Shown: in pieces, positions 34,245 through 45,000 of the stretch
How positions within the stretch are numbered: position 1 is the stretch's first letter
Layout of the letters: every line of letters begins with the position of its first letter
Assembly (NCBI GenBank): GCA_037176705.1
Contig: CM073899.1
Coordinates: 6,076,001-6,140,000 of the forward strand
Direction of reading: 5' to 3'
Length of the DNA: 64,000 nt
Source of the DNA: Molossus alvarezi
Taxonomy: Eukaryota; Chordata; Mammalia; Chiroptera; Molossidae
The notes under the pieces: model-generated
Told to the model about the DNA's origin: nothing
The model's input: the letters and a program-made list of their open reading frames with translations, nothing else
Databases searched by the model: none
Made by a program: the position numbers and the translations under genes

Positions 34245-34430
34245 TAAGGGCCACTCCAAGCATTTGAGACGTATTAACACTTTTAATTCTCATAACAGTC
34301 CTGTGAGGCAGATAATATTTTACTGTTTTAGGAATGTGGAAACAGGCTCAGAGAGGCTGAGTGACTTGCTACAATCACCCTACTGGGTTTATGGTGGAAA
34401 ATGGGAACTTCAATTCTTGCCTTGGGAAGA
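34245..34430 (-). repeat. MIR SINE (reverse)
   Basis: 'ttaacacttttaattctcataacagtcctgtgaggcagataatattttactgttttaggaatgtggaaacaggctcagagaggctgagtgacttgc' is the MIR core in reverse orientation. The Ves SINE at 34445 landed just downstream. Confidence 0.8.
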
Positions 34431-34444
34431 AGCAGTGATATTTA

Positions 34445-34716
34445 TTTCTTTATTTTATTTTATTTATTTTTTTATCCTCACCCGAGGACATTTTCCCATT
34501 TTTTTTGTTCAGGTAGAGTGGGAGGGAGAGAGAGGAACAGAGAGAGAGAGAGAAACATCGATGTGAAAGGAACACATCGAGTGGCTGCCACCCGCACGAC
34601 CGACCAGGGCCGGGGGACAAACTGCAACCGAGGTATGCGCCCTTAGCAGGAACCGAACCCGGGTCTCTCAGGTCCGCAGGTCGACGGTCTAACCGCTGAG
34701 CCAAACCGGCCAGGGC
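34445..34716 (-). mobile_element. Ves SINE with 14-bp TSD
   Basis: Complete minus-strand copy from GCCCTGGCCGGTTTGGCTCAGCGG (34716) through a B-box-like GGTTCGGTTCC to the tail hairpin TGTCCTCGGGTGAGGATAAA and an AT-rich tail. TSD AGCAGTGATATTTA at 34431-34444 and 34717-34730, perfect. Confidence 0.96.
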
Positions 34717-34756
34717 AGCAGTGATATTTAACAGAGATCTTAGATGCTGTCATTAT

Positions 34757-34794
34757 GCGCGCGCGCGCGCACACACAGACACACACACACACAT
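34757..34794. repeat. (GC)n(AC)n compound microsatellite
   Basis: Seven GC units followed by AC units with one AG interruption. A GC/AC alternation can favour Z-DNA. Confidence 0.95.
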
Positions 34795-34993
34795 ATAATG
34801 GGCACATGGCTAGAGGAAACCATGTACAAAGTGAATAATTAGTGCAATGACTTCTGTATCTACTTTACTTTTATTTTAATGTCAAAATATTACAAGTTTG
34901 AATTACTGTAAACCTGTAGAGAAATGCCTTAAATTGCTAAATGTAAGATGTGGAATGACCATATGTAATGGGCTATTTAAGAGTGCATTATAG

Positions 34994-35242
34994 CCCTGGC
35001 CAGTTTGGCTCAGCAATTAGAGCATTGGCCTGTGGTCCAGAGAGACCTGGTTCCCGCTAAGGGCATGTACCTTGGTTGCAGTTTGTCCCTGGCCCTAGTT
35101 GGTCGTGTGGGTGGCAGCTACTTGATGTGTCCCTTTCATGTCGATGTTTCTCTCTCTCTCTTTCTCTTTCTCTCTCTCTCTCCCACTCTATCTGAACAAA
35201 AAATGAAAAAATGTCCTCGGGTGAGGATAACAAATAAAAAAA
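34994..35242 (+). mobile_element. Ves SINE, plus strand
   Basis: CCCTGGCCAGTTTGGCTCAGCAATTAG head (A box slightly changed), CT-rich body, tail TGTCCTCGGGTGAGGATAACAAATAAAA. TSD AAGAGTGCATT(A/G)TAG, 15 bp with one mismatch, at 34979-34993 and 35243-35257. Confidence 0.95.
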
Positions 35243-35257
35243 AAGAGTGCATTGTAG

Positions 35258-36120
35258 AGAATATTAAAACCAGAACAAAACAAAGGAAAAGGCAAAAGAA
35301 AAATTATTCTAATGCTTTTGAAAAAGGTAAGGAAGACTTTATTTAGGAATCCTGTGATAGATGTTAAGACTATCACAATAGGGGAGAGAGATTGGATTCA
35401 ACTCTGAATATAAGCAAACATAGCTGAGAACCTATAGACAATGAGCAGAATGAATGAGGAGGTCAGTGTATGGGAAATTACTAAGAGGAGACATCAAGGG
35501 CAAGGGATTCTTGTTAAGCTGAATTAACAGGATTCTTGTGGAAGGCAGGACAAGAGAATCACATGTCAAGGATGGGAGATCCTCTCTAAATTGATTTAGA
35601 AGGATTCCTGCTACAACTAGGGAGACCAAAGATAGGGTCCAAGGATGAGGCCTAGTCAAGAAGAGGGCTCAGAGGAGCCTGACTGAACTTTGTCAAGAAT
35701 TGAATCTTTGTCAGGGAGATTGCAAGGAGTCCTATAAAGATTCAAAGAAATGACCCAGACCTGGTCCCAGATACCACTCATTCACCCCCAGAGCAAAGAT
35801 CCATAAGGGAAGTGAAGGCAATTCAGAGCTGGGACATTAAAGAAGAGAGTCTCAAGGCAGACCCAGTCTCTGGGCTTCAGAGGACCCACCAACCAGGCTG
35901 TTTGGGACTTTGCCTTGCCAAGTGTCAGACTGGTGGCTGAAAGCCAGGCAGGGAGAGAGACTAACATTGATTAGACCAGAGAACTTATCAGAAGGTCTAT
36001 GACCAGCACACCAAAGGGCCAGTCTTGGCCAACATCTGAGCAAAATCCAGTGAATGCCACAAATAACAGATCCAAAAGGATGAACACACAGTAGGCACCA
36101 AAATATGCCAAGTTGAGCTC
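35258..36120. other. Unassigned, possibly upstream L1 or LTR-like DNA
   Basis: About 860 bp of purine-rich sequence on the plus strand (many gagga and aagga words) before the L1 pyrimidine tract. It may be the distal 5'UTR of the following L1 or part of an old LTR. I could not align it convincingly to the 5'UTR at 28.7-30.5 kb, so it stays unassigned. Confidence 0.35.
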
Positions 36121-36570
36121 CACTTCTCCTTCTCTTTTTCTTTTTATTTCGTTAACATTATTTTGTATATAATATCTTTATTTTTTTTAGATTTCACTTT
36201 GTTTCTTCTCTTTTTTCTCTCATATCCCTTATTCTCTCTTTCCTTTCCTCCATCTATTTTTTTCCTTTCTCTTTGCTTTTTGTTTAAATTTTTCTTTTCT
36301 TTTGTGTTTTTTTCTTCCTATTCCATATATTATTTTATTCATTATTGTCACCTTTTAAAATTATTATTTCATATATATGTTTTTCTTCTCTTCTATTACT
36401 ATTTTTCTTTCTTTTCTCTACCTTCTTTTTCACATTCTTCTCTTCTATTTACTTCTTTCTGCTCAATTATTTTGGTCTCTTGTATTATAGTATTCCTTTT
36501 TATTTTCCTTTCTTTCTCTTTTCTTATGCATTCTTCTTGGTGGTGGGCTTGTTTTGGTTCTTATTAGTTT
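36121..36570. repeat. Pyrimidine-rich tract in L1 5'UTR
   Basis: About 450 bp of almost pure T/C with TTTCTT and TTCCTTT words, the sense-strand counterpart of the A-rich tract at 28200-28735. Confidence 0.85.
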
Positions 36571-36573
36571 TTA

Positions 36574-36575
<2 letters not shown>

Positions 36576-36604
<29 letters not shown>
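36576..36604. repeat. (TG)n microsatellite
   Basis: About 14 TG units at the end of the pyrimidine tract. Confidence 0.95.
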
Positions 36605-36605
<1 letters not shown>

Positions 36606-36962
36606 GTTTTTAGTTTGGTCCTGTTTTGTCTTGTCTTGTTCTGTCAGCACCTGTATAAGAGCTGCCATGACGTGATTAGTGTTGAGCCTCATAGGCAGTA
36701 AACCAGAGAATCGAGCACACCCATAAAAGGGACAACAGCAATCAGGAGCCATTTATAATGGGAGGGCCCATATCACTCACACATTTGACAATACTAGAAC
36801 ACCCAGCTCTGAAGATCAAGGAAACTACACCACTGGGTCCCACTAGACACCCATTTTGGAAGACCAGCCTACCAAGACTGAGAGACATAGCAGATGTACC
36901 TAATCAATAGAAACAAGCACAAAGAGGCATTCAAAATGGGGAAACAAAGAAACAAACCTTAA

Positions 36963-37780
36963 ATGAGAGAACAAGATAATTCTCCAGAAGAAGAGCTAAA
37001 TGAAATGGAGATAAGCAATTTATCAGACACAGAGTTCAGAGTAATAATTACAATGATGCTCAACAGCATGAAAAAAGACATAGAAACCAAGAAAAACAAG
37101 CAGTTGGAAATAAAGAATGACATAGAAATAAAGAATACACTTGAAGGAATAAAGAGCAGATTAGAGGAAGTGGAGGTTCAAATCAGTGAATTAAAAAGCA
37201 GGGTAGAAGTGAATCACTCAGTCAGAGAATGAAAAAGAAAAGAACAATTATAAAGCAAGAGAACTGTTAAAGGAACTTTGAGACAATATGAAACATAACA
37301 ACATCTGATTATCTGAAACATAAAAAGAAAGTGAGCATGGGATAGAGAACTTGTTTGAAAAAATAATGGGAGAAAACTTTCCTAACAGCGTGAAGAAAGA
37401 AGTCACACAAGTTCAGGAAGCACAGAGAGTTCCAAGCATAAGAACACAAAGAGGCCCATTCCAAGGCAGATTTTAATTAAAATGCCAAAAATTAAAGACA
37501 AAGAGAGAATCTCAAAGGCAGTGATAGAAAAGCAATTTGTTACCTATAAAGGAGCTCCCATAGGCTGTCAGTTGATTTCTCACTCAAAGCCAGAAGGGAA
37601 TGGCATGAATTATTCAAGGTAATGAAAAGCAAGGCTCTGAAACCAAGACTGCTCTATCAAAGCTATTGTTCAAAATCAAAGGTGAAATAAAGAACTTCCC
37701 AGATTTAAAAAAAGCTAAAGAAGTTTATTACCACCAAATCAGCATTGCAAGAAAAGTTAAAGGGACCAATGTAAGAAGAA
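36963..37780 (+). pseudogene. L1 ORF1, broken
   Basis: The ATG at 36963 begins about 89 open codons of charged coiled coil (LEGIKSRLEEVEVQISELKSR-like) ending at 37232. The RNA-binding half continues in other frames, with a lysine-rich end before ORF2. Same family as 27.0-27.9 kb and 61.2-61.5 kb. Confidence 0.82.
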
Positions 37781-37816
37781 GAAATAGAGAGAGGAAACTA
37801 GCCACAAAAAATAAAA

Positions 37817-40800
37817 ATGGCAATAAATACCTATCAATAATAACCTCAAATGTAAATAAATTAAATACTCTAATCAAAAGACATAAAATAGCTCAATGGA
37901 TAAGAAAACATAACCCATACATCTGATGTCTACAAGAGACCCACCTCAGAACAAAAGACTCATAGAGGATGAAAGCGAAGGGATGGAAAAAAAATTTCCA
38001 TGCAAATGCAAATGAATAAAAAAAGGGGTAGCAATACTTATATCTGACAAAATAGACTTAAAACAAAGGCCATAACAAGAGACAAAGAAGGTCACTATAT
38101 AATACCAAAAGGATCAATCCAACAAGAGGATATAACCCTGGTAAACATGTCTGCACCCAATATAGGAGCACCTAAATATATGGAGAAACTATTGGAGGAC
38201 TTTAAGAGAGAGCTTGACAACAACTCAGTCACAGTAGAGGACTTTAACACCCCACTGAAATCACAGGATAGATCTCCCAGACAAAAAAATCAACAAGGAA
38301 ACAGCGACCCTAAGCAATACACTTGATCAGATGGATTTATTGATATTTACAGAACATTTTATACCAAAGCTAGAGTATACACATTATTCTCTAGTGCACA
38401 TAGGACATCCTCAAGATAGACCACATGTTAGAATACAAAAAAGTCTCTACAAGTTCAAGAAAGTCGAACTCATATTAAGCATCTTCTTGGATCATAATGG
38501 CATGAAACTAGAAATCAGCTACAATAAAGACACTCAAAGACATTCGGACACATGGAGGCTAAATAGCATGTTATTAAACAATGAATGGGGTACTGATGAG
38601 ATCAAGGAAGAAGTAAAAAAACTTCTTGAAAGTAAATGAAAATATACACACAACAATCCAAAATCTATGGGGCACAATGATAGCAGTCTTAAGAGGGAAG
38701 TTCATAGCTCTATAGGCCTACCACAAGAAACATTGCTAATAAACTATCTAACCCTACAACTGAAAGAATTACAAAGAAAAAAAAAAGAAAACCCAGAGTA
38801 AGTAGAAGGAAGGAAATCATAAAGATTGGAGCAGAAATCAATGACATAAAAACTAAAAAAGAAAAAATACAAGAGGTCAATAAAACCAAGACCTTGTTTT
38901 TTGAAAAGATACACATTTATGCACCTTTAAGTCAGACTCATCAAAGAACAAAGAGAGAGAGGACCCAAATAAATAAAATCAGAAAAGAAAGGAGAAAAGT
39001 TACAATTGACATCACATGATAATACAGAGGATTGTAAAAAGGTAAATTCCTAGCCCTGGCCGATTTGGCTCAGCGGTTAGAGCGTCAGCCTGCAGTCCAC
39101 AAAAAGGTAAATTCCTAGAAACATACAATCTTTCAAAACTCAATCAGAAAGAATAAGAAAACCTGACTAGACCAATAACAACTAAAGAAATCGAAGCAGT
39201 AATAAAAAACAAACAAACAAACAAAACCAGAAAACTGCCAGCAACAAAAATCCTGGAAAAGATGGTTTCACAGGGGAGTTTTACCAAACATACAAAGAAC
39301 TAACACATATCCTCAAACTATTAAAAAAATTACAAGACAAAGGAAGACTTTCAAGCTCTTTTAACAATGACAGCATTATCCTAATTTCAAAAGCAGTTAA
39401 AGACACTACAAAGAAAGAAAATTACAATATCTCTGATGAACATAGAGGCTAAAATCCTCAACAAAATATTAGCAAATTGGATCTAGGAATATATAAAAAG
39501 AATCATAGATCACGACCAAGTGGGATATATTCCAGGGATGCAAGGCTGGTACAATATTTGCAAATCAATAAATGTGATACATCACATAAATAACATGAAA
39601 GATAAAAATAATCCTATGATCATATCAATAGATGCAGAAAAAGCATTCATCAATATCCAGCACCATTTTTGATAAAAATGCTCAGCAAAGTGGGAATAAA
39701 GGGATCATACCTCAAATAATGGAAGCCACATATGACAAACATAAAGCCAACATCATTCTCAATAAGCAACAATAAAAGTGTTTCCCCAAAGTACAGGTAG
39801 AAGACAGGGATGTCTGTTTTCACCACTTTTATTAACATAGTACTTGAAGTCCTAGAAAGGGTGATCAGACAAGAAGAAAAAATAAAAGTCATCCAAATTG
39901 AAAAGGAGGAAGTACAATTGTCATTATTCACACATGATGTGATATTATACATAGAAAACCCAAAAGACTCCACCAAAAATACTAGATTTAATCAATTAAT
40001 TTGACAAAGTAGCAGGATAGAAAATTAATATCCAGAAATTGATGGCATTTTTATACACTAATAACAAACTCTCAGAAACAGAAACTAAAAAAAAGAAAAA
40101 ATCTCATTTACCATTGCAACAAAAAAATTAAAATACCTAGGAATAAACTTAACTGAGGAGGTTAAAGACCTATTCTTGGAAAACTACAGGACATTGAAAA
40201 AAAATAGAGGAAGATACAAACAAGTGGAAGCATATAACATGTTCATGGATTGGAAGACTTAACATTATTAAAATGTCCATACTACACAAAGCAATCTATA
40301 GATTCAACACATTACCTACTAAAATACCAATGGCATACTTTACAGATCTAGAACAAATACTCCAAAATTTATATGGAATTAATAAAGACCCTGAATAGTC
40401 ACAGCGATCTTGAGAAAGAAGAACAAAGTAGGAGAGATCACAATTTGGATATCAAATAATTACTACAAAGCCATTGTAATCAAAATAATCTTATACTGGC
40501 ACAAGAATAGGCATGTAGATCAATGGGACTGACAGAGAACTCAGAAATTAAACCCAGCCATTATGCTCAATTAATATTGGACAAGCGAAGTAAGAGCATA
40601 CAATGGAGTGAAGACAGTCTCTTCAATAAATGGTGTTGGGAAAATTGACAGGTACATGCCAAAATATGAGACCAGATGAGCAACTGACACAATACATAAG
40701 AATAAACTAAAGATGGACAAAAGACTTAATTGTAAGTCGTGAAACCATAAAAATCCTAGAAGAACCCATAGGCAGCAAAATCTCAGACATCTCATTCAGC

Positions 40801-41630
40801 ACAATTTTCACCAATACTTCACCTGGGGCAAGAGAAATAAAGGAAAAAAATAAACAAATGGGACTACATTAAACTAAAAAGCTTGGGCACAAGAAAAGAA
40901 ACCATTGTGAAAATGAAAGGGGAACCCACTGTATAGGAGAACATTTTTACATCAAATAAGGGGTTAATCTCCTAAGTTTATAATGAACTCTCACAACTCA
41001 ACTGAAATAAGACAAACATTCCAATGAAAGAATGGGCAAAAGACACTAAATTGACACTCTCCAAAGAGGATATATAGATGACCAAATGACATATGAAAAA
41101 ATGCTCAGTGTCACTATCCATCAGAGAGATGCAAATTAAAGTGACTATGAGATATTACCTCACACATGCCACATGGCTACCATCAACAAATCAACAAATA
41201 AGAGCTGGGAATTGTACTTGGAAAAAAAGGAATCCAAGTACAGTGTTGATGGGAATGCAGACTGGTGCTGCTACTATGGGAAAAAAGTGTGGAGTTTCCT
41301 CAAAAAATTAAAAATGGAATGCAATTTGACCCAGTGATTCCACTTCTAGGAATATATCCTAAGAATCCTGAAATACCAACAAGAAAGAATGTATGCACCC
41401 TTATGTTCGTAGTAGTGCTATTTACAACAGCTAAGATCTGGAAACAGCCAAAGTGCCCATTAGTGGATGAGTGGATAAAAAAGCTGTGGTATATTTACAG
41501 CTATGCAGGTGTAAAAAAGAAAGCTCTCCTACTTTTTGAGACAGCATGGGGAGACCTGGATATTATTATGCTAAGCGAAATAAGCCTGTTAGAGAAAGAC
41601 AAATATCACATGAACTCACTTATATGTTAA
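37817..41630 (+). pseudogene. L1 ORF2, broken
   Basis: The ATG at 37817-37819 opens the endonuclease start (NKYLSIITSNVNKLNTL), soon stopped at 37926. Later blocks lie in separate frames: endonuclease end (38331-38639), RT and the C-terminal region (41093-41630). The catalytic FADD has become FTHD near 39930, so the RT would be dead even without the frame shifts. It ends with the ICxEYN-equivalent region and a TAA at about 41630. Confidence 0.88.
39054..39100 (+). mobile_element. 47-bp tailless Ves SINE head with perfect TSD
   Basis: Only the first 47 nt of a Ves SINE (CCCTGGCCGATTTGGCTCAG, then the rest of the tRNA-like head with the A box) lie between two perfect 18-bp copies of AAAAAGGTAAATTCCTAG at 39036-39053 and 39101-39118. 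No B box, body or poly(A) tail. This looks like a complete insertion event of a 3'-truncated RNA rather than a decayed full SINE. Confidence 0.93.
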
Positions 41631-41899
41631 ATGTAATGAACAAAATAAACCGACCAACAAAATTGATCCAGAGACATGGCACCTATGGAACAGACTGACG
41701 AATCGTAGGAGGAATAGAGGAGGGGACTTGGAACGTGATTAAGCAAAGATCTTACATGCATATGTGCATTGTCCATGGACACAGTAGTGTGATAAAAGCC
41801 TGGGATGGGGCAGGAGCTGAGTGGAGGGCGGTCATGAAGGAAAAAAGGGAAAAAAGAGAGTATTACATCTGTAATACTCTCAATAATAATGATAAAAAA

Positions 41900-42386
41900 G
41901 AATCAGAGAAATGTATTATGCCCGAACTTAAAAACAGGACGGTATTACCCTTTGAATGGCAACAAATGGAGTGATGTGCTAAGCTTGCTTTGGTATGTTT
42001 TTTAATTTAATTATTTTATGATAAAATTAATACATATTAGAATCATTGATTTTCTACCTATTCTCTCTAATGAAACTACAAAATTTCATTAGCTTTGTTT
42101 TTACTATTAAATTGCTGCGATTTGTTGTTTGTGTCACCAGATCAGCCTGTAATGGCCTTTGTGGATGGACAGACACTAATCAATAAGTGAGCTATCTAAG
42201 TAAATAACTGTTCTATAAGCATGTTCAATACAACGACTGGGAGAACAAAGCCTGTAAAAGCTTTATGAGTTTTTTTTTTTTTTGTACATATTTAATTTTG
42301 GAAGGAAATGAATTACTCTGAAACCATAGACCCTGAAACCTTTTCCCTGGGTAAATTGTATGTGAAGTATGATTTCACATTGACTT
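41900..42386. other. AT-rich unassigned spacer
   Basis: A T run at about 42271-42284; otherwise nothing recognised. Confidence 0.4.
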
Positions 42387-42395
42387 AAAAATACA

Positions 42396-42638
42396 GCCCT
42401 GGCCGGTTTGGCTCAGCGGTTAGAGCATCGGCCTGCGGTCCTGAGAGACCCGGGTTCGGTTCCCGCTAAGGGCGCGTACCTCGGTTGCAGTTTGTCCCCG
42501 GCCCTGGTTGGTTGTGCGGGTGGCAGCCACTCGATGTGTCCCTTCACATCGATGTTTCTCTCTCTCTCTCTCTCTGTTCCTCTCTCTCCCTCCCACTCTA
42601 CCTGAACAAAAAATGGAAAAATGTCCTCGGGTGAGGAT

Positions 42639-42660
<22 letters not shown>
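42396..42660 (+). mobile_element. Ves SINE, youngest-looking copy
   Basis: Intact head (A box TGGCTCAGCGG), B-box-like GGTTCGGTTCC, the TCGATGTGTCC body, CT repeat, tail hairpin TCCTCGGGTGAGGA and a pure A tail of about 27 nt. The short flanking repeat AAAAATACA is at 42387-42395 and 42661-42669. The long homogeneous tail suggests a recent insertion. Confidence 0.95.
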
Positions 42661-42669
<9 letters not shown>

Positions 42670-42670
<1 letters not shown>

Positions 42671-43544
42671 AGTGTATCTTATTCTCAGATGTGAAAATGT
42701 ACTGTAATATTAAATGCATTTTTTCTTTACCTGTTATATAAACTTTATAAAATATGGGGAAATTAGTGTATACATTTTCTATTTCAAGTTTATTTATTGA
42801 TTTATTTTCTTTTGTTTCTGCCAATATCATCTGAGACCAAATCATAAAAAGCCAATCTGATGTTTTAACAAGAACACCAAAGTCCATTCTTTTGCATCCA
42901 TCCTGTTCACGGACTCTTAATTGGTCCTTTTAAGCCTTTTTTTGTGAACTTAGCTAGAAGGTTTTACATGGTTCTTTTAAATGTCAAATCAATCTAAAGT
43001 TGTTAGTATTTTAATCTTCCTGACCCGGATAATTTAGAAACAGTAACACTGATGATTGTTCTCTGGAAGGCAGTAAAGAATATCCTTTAGAAAGGACAGA
43101 AAATAAAGTATTTGTATTAAATTAACTAACGAGTACCATTGGAAATTAAACTCCTTTTAATGTTAAGAGGTTTGACATTATTGCCATTAAGTAGAAAGAA
43201 CAATTCTGATATTCTGCCGAAACAAAATAATAGCTGGGTAGAACACAGTCCACGATTTTAACATTCACTTCAAGTTCTGAATATTGCGAAATAACAGGAT
43301 CCTGTTTCAAATACTAAAACAATGAAAATGGCAGAGATCTTACATGACTCTCCTATAAATTATACTACAATGGATCAAAGGAGATATTCATTTCTAAGTA
43401 CTGTATTGAAATTAGACTGGCAATTAGTACTTGTCACTCTTTTGAAATTATCTTCTACCAATAAAGCCACCTAGATCTTCAAAACATTATATTCTACCTA
43501 TTAACTCTCTTTTCATATAGCCCTGACCCTGACTATGGAAAAAA
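42670..43544. other. AT-rich unassigned DNA
   Basis: No gene or repeat recognised. Confidence 0.4.
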
Positions 43545-43650
43545 AAAATGAGGTTACAAAAGTACTTATCTCATTGTTGTGAGGATTAAATAAGAGAATA
43601 TATGTAAAGAACTTAGCACAGTCTCTGACACATGCTACCTATTGTTTTCA
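43545..43650 (+). repeat. MIR SINE 3' half
   Basis: 'cttatctcattgttgtgaggattaaataagagaatatatgtaaagaacttagcacagtctctgacacatgctac' matches the MIR 3' region. Confidence 0.82.
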
Positions 43651-44865
43651 CATGTGCTAGTGCAAATATCGACAACTGACTTATTATCAGCCTATTTCTG
43701 ATTCTCTTTATTCCAAGCTATTTTAGCCCCTCTTAATATCAGCCGACAGCATGTCTCAGAAATCACAGGGTTGTGTTGTAAGTGTTACAGCAGATGGGTG
43801 TAGCTTCCCTAGAACCACAGCAGGCATCTTGGTGTGGAGCAAGTGCAGTGTGTAACTTCGTCTGCCATGTTTGTCCATGACGCCAGCGTCCCCTCAGCCT
43901 TCCAAGCCGGAGCCCTTCTCGTCACACTTGGGGTTCCCCCACTCCTTTCGTTTCTACAGTGACATCCCTCCACTCCACTCTGACTCCATCAACTCAGCCC
44001 TTCCCATTGCATGACACAGCCACCCAGTGGGTCCATGTCACTGTTTTCTTCACCTCCTCCCTCCCCTGCCCCTCCACACGACCCCAGAGTTGAGTCTCCT
44101 TAGCTGTGCGCTAGGCTGCCTCAGCCTGAGGTAAGGTGGGTGGCAAAGCTGCATTCCTCAGCCTCGCCCTCATGGTCAGAGAGTGCCTGCTGGAGGGCTG
44201 CAGGAGCCCTTGGGGCTGACATTCTTGGCCCTGGGGCATCTACCATTTGGCTTTTCTGCCACCGATTACCGATGCCCACAGCAGCAGCTCTGCTGGGGTC
44301 CGCCCAAATCTGCAGAGGCTACCTCCACTCCAGGCTCTCCCACCCTGCCCTCACATTGCTAGCAGAAGTTTCTCCCTGAAAAAGCAAATCTAATCCTGAA
44401 AAGGGATTAGGTTCTCTGACACTACCTGCTTTCCCCAGAAAAAGCAGGTGCCAGCTGCTTACCCTCCAGCCAAGAGAAGAGGGCGGGTCCCAGGAGCAGG
44501 TGGAACTCTAGGGCACCTAGAATGTCCACACCTTTCCTGTCTGTGTCCTGTGACCCCCTGTCCAGTTGAACTCTGTTAACTGCCCCTCATCTCACCTCCA
44601 TGACGATCCCTCCAGCTCTCCAGCCAGCTTCACGTCTCTCTCTGGGGGTGTTACGTGCTCTCTCTCCTTTGTCCTCTGTGCTCTAGGACTGCCATGGAGG
44701 CAGGTGGCATACTTGCAGGGTCCTTCTTCCCTGAACTGTCCCCAGTGATAACTTAGGGATCTTTGGTGTCTGGGAGAAGGCTCCCGAGGCCTGGATGTCA
44801 AAGGGCACTTTGCCTCTGTTTGTACTGCAGGCCTTGGAAGGATTGCAGTACGTAGAGTAGATCAC
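43651..44865. other. GC-richer unassigned DNA
   Basis: Higher GC than the surroundings from about 43860 to 44840, with overlapping open frames of 60-79 codons. I see no convincing exon (no family match), so no gene is called. This is the best place in the window to check for conserved non-coding sequence or a host exon. Confidence 0.4.
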
Positions 44866-45000
44866 ATCATTGCTCATCGCTTACCTGTATGTTTGTTTTC
44901 CCACTAGACTAGAAGCTTCTTGTGTAATTAAGAAAGTGTAGTTTATAACTATCCCCATTTAATTGCTGTTTGTGAAAAATGGATGAATGTAGTCTGTGCT
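44866..45000 (+). repeat. L2 3'-end fragment (probable)
   Basis: 'gtttgttttcccactagactagaagcttcttgtgtaa..ataactatccccatttaat' follows the L2 'tgtctgttttcccactagactgtgagctccttg' pattern. Confidence 0.55.

Larger units (their letters stand above)
36121..41899 (+). mobile_element. LINE-1, plus strand, nearly full length, decayed
   Basis: The only substantial plus-strand L1 in the window. Order: a pyrimidine-rich 5'UTR tract (36121-36570), a GTCAGCACCTGTA block shared with the 24-30.5 kb copy, ORF1 from 36963, ORF2 from about 37817 to 41630, a 3'UTR and a short A-rich end near 41890-41899. A 47-bp SINE head sits at 39054-39100. No TSD was found, partly because the 5' limit is unclear. Divergence is similar to the 24-kb copy and clearly greater than the 2.4 and 56.4-kb copies. 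Confidence 0.88.

Noticed and set aside
36163..36701. Hydrophobic plus-strand frames of 118-134 codons
   Set aside because: Translation of the pyrimidine tract (F, L, S repeats) plus a (TG)n run; not a membrane protein gene.
44140..44801. GC-rich open frames of 60-79 codons, possible host exon
   Set aside because: Frames overlap on both strands and resemble no protein family; GC content alone is insufficient.
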